Positions 59,252 through 64,000 of a stretch of 64,000 bases of DNA are shown here, in pieces. The DNA is taken from contig JAEDJD010000003.1 in assembly GCA_016296505.1 (NCBI GenBank), forward strand, positions 90,068 through 154,067, in the 5' to 3' direction. Position 1 is the first letter of the stretch. Every line of letters starts with the position of its first letter. The notes under the pieces are model-generated. The model was given only the letters and a program-made list of their open reading frames with translations. It did not search any database and was not told the DNA's origin. The stretch is from Oscillospiraceae bacterium. Lineage in GTDB: Bacteria > Bacillota > Clostridia > Oscillospirales > Ruminococcaceae. The position numbers were made by a program, and so were the translations under genes.

Positions 59252-62044
59252 TTATGCTTTCTTTTCGAGCAATGCACGTTTCATCAGGCAAAGGTCGAAC
59301 ACATTGAGTTTATCATCCTCACACAGATCTGCGGCCTTCCAGTTGGGAAGATGTGTATCCGGCACTGCCAGCAGCCACTTCTGAAGAAGCACGACATCAG
59401 CCACATTGAAGGAACCGTCCATGTTCACATCACAAGCGACCTCCGGCTCCTCGATCGTGACCTCGATCAGCTCCCACTTCTGGCAGCTCAGACCGTTTGC
59501 TTCCCACTGTGCCACATTGTCGCTGTTACCAGTTCCGGCATTGGCGATCTCCACAAGGCAGTTGTCACGGGATGCGTGCGTAAGGATATTGTAGCTGCCG
59601 TCGGGATTCTTCACAAACTTGAAAAGCATTGAGCTGTCATTCGTGCTATACGGTGTCAGGAAGATATTGCCGCCGTTATCGCCGTTTTCTGCTTTCAGGC
59701 AGTAGTCTCCGAGACAGCTCATGATGTAGTACATATGAGAATCACCGAACTGCTTGAGCGTGAAGGTATTATTTGTACCGGGATTCTCTGTGTCGCCACT
59801 CCACTGCCATACATTCGTGCCGTCCTCCGTGCCAGCGTATGCAACATCCATGAACAGACCGCTGTTCACATTCTCAAACATATAGGTCTTGGAGGTATCC
59901 ATTGCACAGCCTTCGTTCTCGACCTTTTCGAGCGTCCAGTGCTGAGAGGTATCGCTGCGGGTGGTCTGCCACTGCACGATATTGGCGCCGACTTCCTTGC
60001 TTGCCGCCTGCACACCGAGGCATTTCTTATCACCGGTCTGCTTCGTGAGGAGCATATAGGTGCCGCCTGAAACCTCATAGAACTTGATCTTCTGGCAGTC
60101 TGCGCCGGTCTCGCTCCAAAGTCCCACATTGGCGCCGTTCTCCAGACTGTTGTCTGCGACTTCGAGAAAATAGGTCGCCTTGTCACCGACCTGGCTGACC
60201 AGATAATAGTAGCCGTCACCTGCGGAAATGGCTCTGAAGGTGTTCTGTGTGCCGGGTTCAGTTGCGCCCCACTGCTGGATATTGGCACCGTTCTCTGCTT
60301 TTGCGCCGTCCACATCGAGATACAGACCGCTGTTCACATTCTTGATCATGTAGAGTGCGCCCTCGTCCAGCACGGCACCTTCACGGTTCCCGACCGGTGC
60401 GCCGCCGACTTTGATTGCTTTCAGGTGAGGCGGTTCATAAGAAGTGCTGACGTAGTTCTCGCATTCCTCGTCGGTGATGTAGTGGATCTTGCTGTACGCA
60501 TTCCACGCACCGGAATAGGCATTGCAGAACGCCTTGATGTCGGTGTTGTTCGTATTATAGGCAGATACCAGATGATAGCCGTAGCAGTCCGTGACCTTCC
60601 ATGTATCGCTCTTATGGTTGGTGAAGTTGATGGGTGAAACTGCTCCGGAAGGGTTGCCTGCGGTATAAGAGCCCTTATCCGTAAAGGAAATGCAGGAGTT
60701 TCTGTCCGGGTCAAGCTCATTGCCGGTATAGCCCTCAAAGCGGCAGTTCTCATTGATGACTCTCGAACCCTCACCACCGATGACCTGCGAGGACTTGTTG
60801 GGATTTGAGCCGTTCGTCACAGTGTGATAGTTGTTGTAATTGTGGTCATAGCCGTTGGAATACTGCGGGCAGCGTCTGGAACACTGCTCCCATTTGTTGA
60901 ACATGAGCGTGGTGTGCAGACGGGAGGTGTCCTTGTTTTGGGAGCCGAACGCAAATGTCCAGTAGCGGTTCAGGAAATTGTTATAGGAGGCGGTGATGTA
61001 GTCTGGATTATAGCCGTTGTACTTACCGTCCGACCAACCCTCGGAAGGCGTGTTGATCCAGACGAATTTTCCAACCTCATGGTCTTTGTTCTGTGCGAAG
61101 GAAGCACTGAAGCTGTTGTGGTCGAGCCAGAGGTTGCGCACACCGTAGAATTGCAGAAGAAGATTTCCGGAGCCGTCACTGTTCAGATACTCCCCACGGA
61201 ATGTTATATTGCGGATCACGATATTCTGCGACGGGCGGTCGTCCTTGCCCCAGAAATCATCATTGCGAAGCAGGCAGTCTGTGATCGTGTTCGCTTTATA
61301 TGAACCGACGAGCGTTTTGTCATCACGGATCCGCTGCTTATCCTTGCCCTGGTTCACAAAGTTTAGATTTGCGGTGACAACGACGGTTTTCGGCTCTGTG
61401 CTGTCGAGTGCTGCGACCGCTTTTTCCACCGTATCGCAGAACACTGTCTCACCGAGCAGACCGCCGATCGTTCCGGCTTTCTCCTTGCCGTTCACCATAC
61501 AGTTTCCGGCAAATCCCTCCAGACCGTCCAGATTCAGCTTGTAAGTCTGGTACAGAGCGCCCGTGTAGCTGTCCACCGAGAAGGAATTGCTCTCGGTATC
61601 GAAGGTGAGCGCCGCCGTGCTGTCGGCATTGCTGACGATCTTGTAGTAGAGATCATTGCCCTCGAAATCCTGCGAGACCGCCGTGATATGCCAGCGCTGG
61701 TTTGCACCGTCCGTGTCAGGTGAAGTCACTGCAAGACCGCCTTCATTCGTCAGAACATAGCCTGTCTGGGAGTTTACAATCTCGTACACACCGCTTGCAA
61801 TGTAGTTCAGATACCACTTCTGCGTGCGGTTTCCGAGGAATTCCGCAGAGCTGACATAGTCGCCGCTGTTTGTGCCGGAAACGGTGATGCTGCGGTTCGT
61901 GTCACCGATGCCGAAGCGGAATTCCTGCACCGGGTAGCTGAATGTGTCCGCACCCGCTGCTGTGACCTGCATTGTCGGAACGGTCGGCATCATGGAGACA
62001 GCCATTGTGAGCGCCGCAAGCAGAGCCGTCAGTTTATGTTTCAT
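59252..62044 (-). CDS. Dockerin-bearing pectate lyase (PL1) with beta-trefoil domains
   Basis: The protein has 930 residues. A signal peptide (about 1-29) is followed by a first ricin-type beta-trefoil-like domain (about 35-170, with QKWYLNYI and NQRWHITAV). A PL1 pectate lyase beta-helix (about 185-545) has VVVTANLNF, IVIRNITFRG, LWLDHNSF and HTTLMFNKWEQCSRRCPQ with the expected catalytic Arg. Two further trefoil domains (about 565-705 and 715-865, each with GxxLDVDGA-like and QxWxLE motifs) come next. A dockerin (about 872-930) has a good first calcium loop (DVNMDGSFNVADV) and a divergent second (DLCEDDKLNVFDL). It should cleave de-esterified pectin by beta-elimination and dock onto a scaffoldin. 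Start 62044 has AGGAGG 8 nt upstream. Confidence 0.94.
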   Translation of the reverse strand: MKHKLTALLAALTMAVSMMPTVPTMQVTAAGADTFSYPVQEFRFGIGDTNRSITVSGTNSGDYVSSAEFLGNRTQKWYLNYIASGVYEIVNSQTGYVLTNEGGLAVTSPDTDGANQRWHITAVSQDFEGNDLYYKIVSNADSTAALTFDTESNSFSVDSYTGALYQTYKLNLDGLEGFAGNCMVNGKEKAGTIGGLLGETVFCDTVEKAVAALDSTEPKTVVVTANLNFVNQGKDKQRIRDDKTLVGSYKANTITDCLLRNDDFWGKDDRPSQNIVIRNITFRGEYLNSDGSGNLLLQFYGVRNLWLDHNSFSASFAQNKDHEVGKFVWINTPSEGWSDGKYNGYNPDYITASYNNFLNRYWTFAFGSQNKDTSRLHTTLMFNKWEQCSRRCPQYSNGYDHNYNNYHTVTNGSNPNKSSQVIGGEGSRVINENCRFEGYTGNELDPDRNSCISFTDKGSYTAGNPSGAVSPINFTNHKSDTWKVTDCYGYHLVSAYNTNNTDIKAFCNAYSGAWNAYSKIHYITDEECENYVSTSYEPPHLKAIKVGGAPVGNREGAVLDEGALYMIKNVNSGLYLDVDGAKAENGANIQQWGATEPGTQNTFRAISAGDGYYYLVSQVGDKATYFLEVADNSLENGANVGLWSETGADCQKIKFYEVSGGTYMLLTKQTGDKKCLGVQAASKEVGANIVQWQTTRSDTSQHWTLEKVENEGCAMDTSKTYMFENVNSGLFMDVAYAGTEDGTNVWQWSGDTENPGTNNTFTLKQFGDSHMYYIMSCLGDYCLKAENGDNGGNIFLTPYSTNDSSMLFKFVKNPDGSYNILTHASRDNCLVEIANAGTGNSDNVAQWEANGLSCQKWELIEVTIEEPEVACDVNMDGSFNVADVVLLQKWLLAVPDTHLPNWKAADLCEDDKLNVFDLCLMKRALLEKKA

Positions 62045-62100
62045 ATCAATTCCTCCTGTCTGAAATGTGATCGCTTGTATCTACGTTTCCTGTTGTACCT

Positions 62101-62129
62101 ATGATAGCACAGTTTTCACAATATTTCAA
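62101..62129 (-). promoter_or_regulatory. Promoter of the pectate lyase gene
   Basis: On the minus strand, TTGAAA (62129-62124) and TATCAT (62106-62101) have a 17-bp spacer. Both are one or two bases from consensus, as expected for a regulated gene. Confidence 0.78.
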
Positions 62130-62220
62130 TGACATATTCCGCAAATTTACTACCATTTTCCGCAAAGATGATTGACAGGTGATGCATAAGCTGTAATAAT
62201 GAGAAAAAGGCGGTGACTAT

Positions 62221-62790
62221 ATGAAACAGATCGGCATTCTTATTCCGGCGATCATTGATCCCTTGCACACAGAACTGATCGAAGCAGTCTACGAAATAGT
62301 TGCGTCTTATGGGTATGATGTACTCGTCATGACGAACACGACCAATGCCCATGACCATTTTCCGCATAATGACTATACCACAGGAGAGGAGAATATCTTC
62401 ACTCTGATCGAAACGGTAAAGCTGGACGGGATCATTTTCGTATCGCATTTATTCAAGAAAACGGCTTTGAAATAGAGCATCGCAAATCGGATCCACAAGA
62501 CAGACGTCCCCTGCATCGACACAGGCGGTATCTCCTACCGATTCGATACCGTACAGATCCCGCAGAAAAGGGCATTTTATGACATGACGTCGCACCTGAT
62601 CGGGCAGCATCATTGCCGCAGACTCCTGTGCCTTGCCGGATTCGAGGGCGATGCGGATTCGGAGAAACGTATTGCAGGGTTTATGGAAGCGACAGAGCTG
62701 TTTCATGCAGAAACGGACATCGTTTACGGCGATTACTGAAAGGACAGTGCGATCCGGCTCGGAGAGGAGATCCTTTCCGGGAAACACAGG
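62221..62790 (+). pseudogene. Sensor domain of a LacI-type (periplasmic-binding-like) regulator, two nonsense codons and 3' truncation
   Basis: The frame begins MKQIGILIPAIIDPLHTEL and follows the periplasmic-binding-like ligand domain of LacI/GntR/AraC-type or signalling proteins (YGYDVLVMTN, LDGIIFVSHL, DVPCIDTGG, CRRLLCLAGFEGDADSEKR). TAG at 62473-62475 and TGA at 62737-62739 interrupt the same reading frame. The TGA falls where relatives have Trp (VYGD-Y/F-W-K). The sequence then runs into a hairpin and the next gene, so any C-terminal output domain is missing, and no N-terminal helix-turn-helix is present. It is divergent from the pectate lyase gene and may be its former regulator. Confidence 0.75.
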
Positions 62791-62793
62791 AAG

Positions 62794-62824
62794 CCCCGTA
62801 TCACTGAGTGGTACGGGGATTTTT
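62794..62824 (+). terminator. Hairpin terminator after the broken regulator
   Basis: CCCCGTATCA (62794-62803) pairs with TGGTACGGGG (62809-62818), with one G-T pair, followed by ATTTTTC. Confidence 0.8.
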
Positions 62825-63354
62825 CATTTTATCTGCTTTTCAAACCTGAACATTCCGGCTGGGAACTGAGGATTATCACACTCAAATTCCTCCAAAGGCA
62901 TATCTCCGGGATGATGTTTGTTCAGATATTCTACGATATGGAATCCGCAGCGGTTGACATAAAAATGGATATTCCGTGTTTCAAAATAAGGTGTGATTGT
63001 CTCCCACACAGTAACTTCCGGATGCAGTTCCTCTATGGCGCACCATGCGGCATAGCCTATTCCTTTACTGTGAACACCCGGCTTTGTAAATAGCAGTTCA
63101 AGGTCACCATGAGTGCCGTCTACTTTTATGACTGCTCCGCCTACAGCAGCACCGTCAGATATGATTCGATATGCTTCACCGCTGTCGATGGACTGTTCAA
63201 TCGTCTCACGTGAAATGATTTGCCCGTCATCCTCAAAATGTTCATCACGACAGCCGAATTCCTCCATAGCACCATAGTTGAAGGCTTCCTGATTATCTTT
63301 TATAAACTGTTCCCAGTCTGAGGCTTCCAGCGGAACAAGCTGTACTTCTGTCAT
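62824..63354 (-). CDS. GNAT-family N-acetyltransferase
   Basis: The protein has 176 residues. Motif A is in the stretch LLFTKPGVHSKGIGYAAW (about 93-112), with a shortened glycine loop. The C-terminal NIHFYVNRCGFHIVEY matches GNAT motif B (FYxxxGF). The acceptor is unknown. Start 63354 has GGAGG 7 nt upstream on the minus strand; the longer frame from 63435 overlaps the upstream GNAT gene without a better site. It follows that gene by 31 nt and likely shares its transcript. Confidence 0.88.
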   Translation of the reverse strand: MTEVQLVPLEASDWEQFIKDNQEAFNYGAMEEFGCRDEHFEDDGQIISRETIEQSIDSGEAYRIISDGAAVGGAVIKVDGTHGDLELLFTKPGVHSKGIGYAAWCAIEELHPEVTVWETITPYFETRNIHFYVNRCGFHIVEYLNKHHPGDMPLEEFECDNPQFPAGMFRFEKQIK

Positions 63355-63385
63355 AACGATTCCTCCATAAGTGTTATTGCTGTTG

Positions 63386-63832
63386 TTATAGCTCTGCTCC
63401 CATAAGAATGACCTCAGTTTCCTTTTTGAAGCCATATTTTGCGTAAAACGCAGGCAGAATACCCTCTCCGGCAGTGATCAGGTGAACGCCGACCATTCCC
63501 TGCGCCTTAATATCCGCAAGGCATTTTTCAAGCAGTTCCTTTGCGATACCTCTGCGCTGATATTCTTGATCAACAGCAAGGTCATTGATCTCAAAAGTCC
63601 TGCCGTAATGGAACAGCATTGATGTTCCGAGGATAAAACCGACAACCTTACCGTCGATGACGTATTCAAGACCGTAAGATTGCTTTGACTCCATCAATTC
63701 CTGAACGTGAATAACGGCATCTTCCGGTTTCCACGGATCATTCCACGGCTCTCCTGAGAATGCTTTTGCATATATGTCACCATAGCGCGTGACGTGCTCC
63801 ATTGTGATTGGCTGAATGTTTTCTATGCTCAT
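63386..63832 (-). CDS. GNAT-family N-acetyltransferase
   Basis: The protein has 148 residues. The acetyl-CoA site is explicit: INDLAVDQEYQRRGIAKELL (about 85-105, motif A), then GVHLITAGEGILPAFYAKYGF (motif B; quoted core ILPAFYAKYGF). Start 63832 has AGGAG 8 nt upstream and lies below a good promoter. It is the first gene of a two-gene minus-strand operon. The two acetyltransferases are not close to each other in sequence. Substrates unknown. Confidence 0.9.
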   Translation of the reverse strand: MSIENIQPITMEHVTRYGDIYAKAFSGEPWNDPWKPEDAVIHVQELMESKQSYGLEYVIDGKVVGFILGTSMLFHYGRTFEINDLAVDQEYQRRGIAKELLEKCLADIKAQGMVGVHLITAGEGILPAFYAKYGFKKETEVILMGAEL

Positions 63833-63891
63833 GATCGTTCTCCTATGTGTTTGGGTATCTGCGGGCATCCCCGCACATTCTTACAATAACA

Positions 63892-63920
63892 ATTATACCA
63901 TAGCCGGAGCTGATTTTCAA
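63892..63920 (-). promoter_or_regulatory. Promoter of the two-GNAT operon
   Basis: On the minus strand, TTGAAA (63920-63915) and TATAAT (63897-63892) have a 17-bp spacer. Confidence 0.85.
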
Positions 63921-64000
63921 TCGAATATTTGAAAAATCGGGATTATATATGTTTATGGTAAAATAGAAATGCAGAAAAAGGGCTCCAAAAGTGCATAGGT

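Overview
The window looks like chromosomal DNA of a Gram-positive, low-to-mid GC gut bacterium of the Ruminococcus group (Oscillospiraceae). This is an inference. It rests on two dockerin-bearing secreted proteins, Thr-rich linkers, a BspA-type leucine-rich-repeat giant, Shine-Dalgarno sites of the AGGAGG type, and sigma-A promoters with consensus boxes 17 bp apart. A cellulosome-forming relative of R. champanellensis or R. flavefaciens would fit, but the species cannot be fixed from sequence alone.

Layout. 1-10.9 kb is mostly housekeeping: a membrane protein, aspS, a TPR protein, a CmpB-like membrane protein, malQ, a sialate O-acetylesterase-like enzyme, a membrane-anchored transglutaminase-like protein, a small LRR protein, dut and a DUF4321 protein. 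10.9-13.4 kb (minus) is a sortase operon of substrate-like protein, sortase and membrane protein. 13.6-18.4 kb holds a divergent type II topoisomerase pair separated by a four-helix-bundle gene that is bracketed by inverted repeats. 18.9-25 kb carries an orphan class I fumarase alpha subunit, small unknown proteins, a TatD-associated radical SAM protein, a GNAT and GTP-dependent PEP carboxykinase. 25-29.1 kb (minus) has a UDP-sugar 4,6-dehydratase of the CapD/WbpM type, tRNA-Tyr, tRNA-Thr and a two-gene membrane operon. 29.4-36.9 kb (plus) has a class A PBP, a membrane spermidine-synthase-like protein, a THUMP methyltransferase, lysA and a pseudouridine synthase.

37-49.3 kb is accessory in character. 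Two polar-amino-acid ABC importers flank a decaying block: a broken YitT-like gene, a six-cysteine peptide gene, and two adaptor/FtsX export pairs, three of whose four genes are broken and which have no ATPase. The solute-binding protein of the second importer appears circularly permuted: its two lobes occur in reversed order relative to the family and to the first importer in the same window.

49.4-50.2 kb is AT-rich and gene-poor. 50.9-62 kb is a cellulosome-related locus: a 2,596-residue LRR protein ending in a dockerin, an IS transposase remnant, and a convergent pectate lyase with beta-trefoil domains and a dockerin. Beside the lyase lies a broken regulator/sensor gene. The window ends with two GNAT acetyltransferase genes.

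How it fits together: sugar and pectin use (malQ, esterase, pectate lyase, dockerin proteins), anaplerosis (pckG, fumarase), cell-envelope synthesis and surface display (PBP, CapD-like enzyme, sortase operon), and amino-acid uptake. The points most worth a second look are the permuted binding protein, the cysteine-rich peptide in its decayed transporter neighbourhood, the cassette inside the topoisomerase pair, and the dockerin giant with its leader hairpin.
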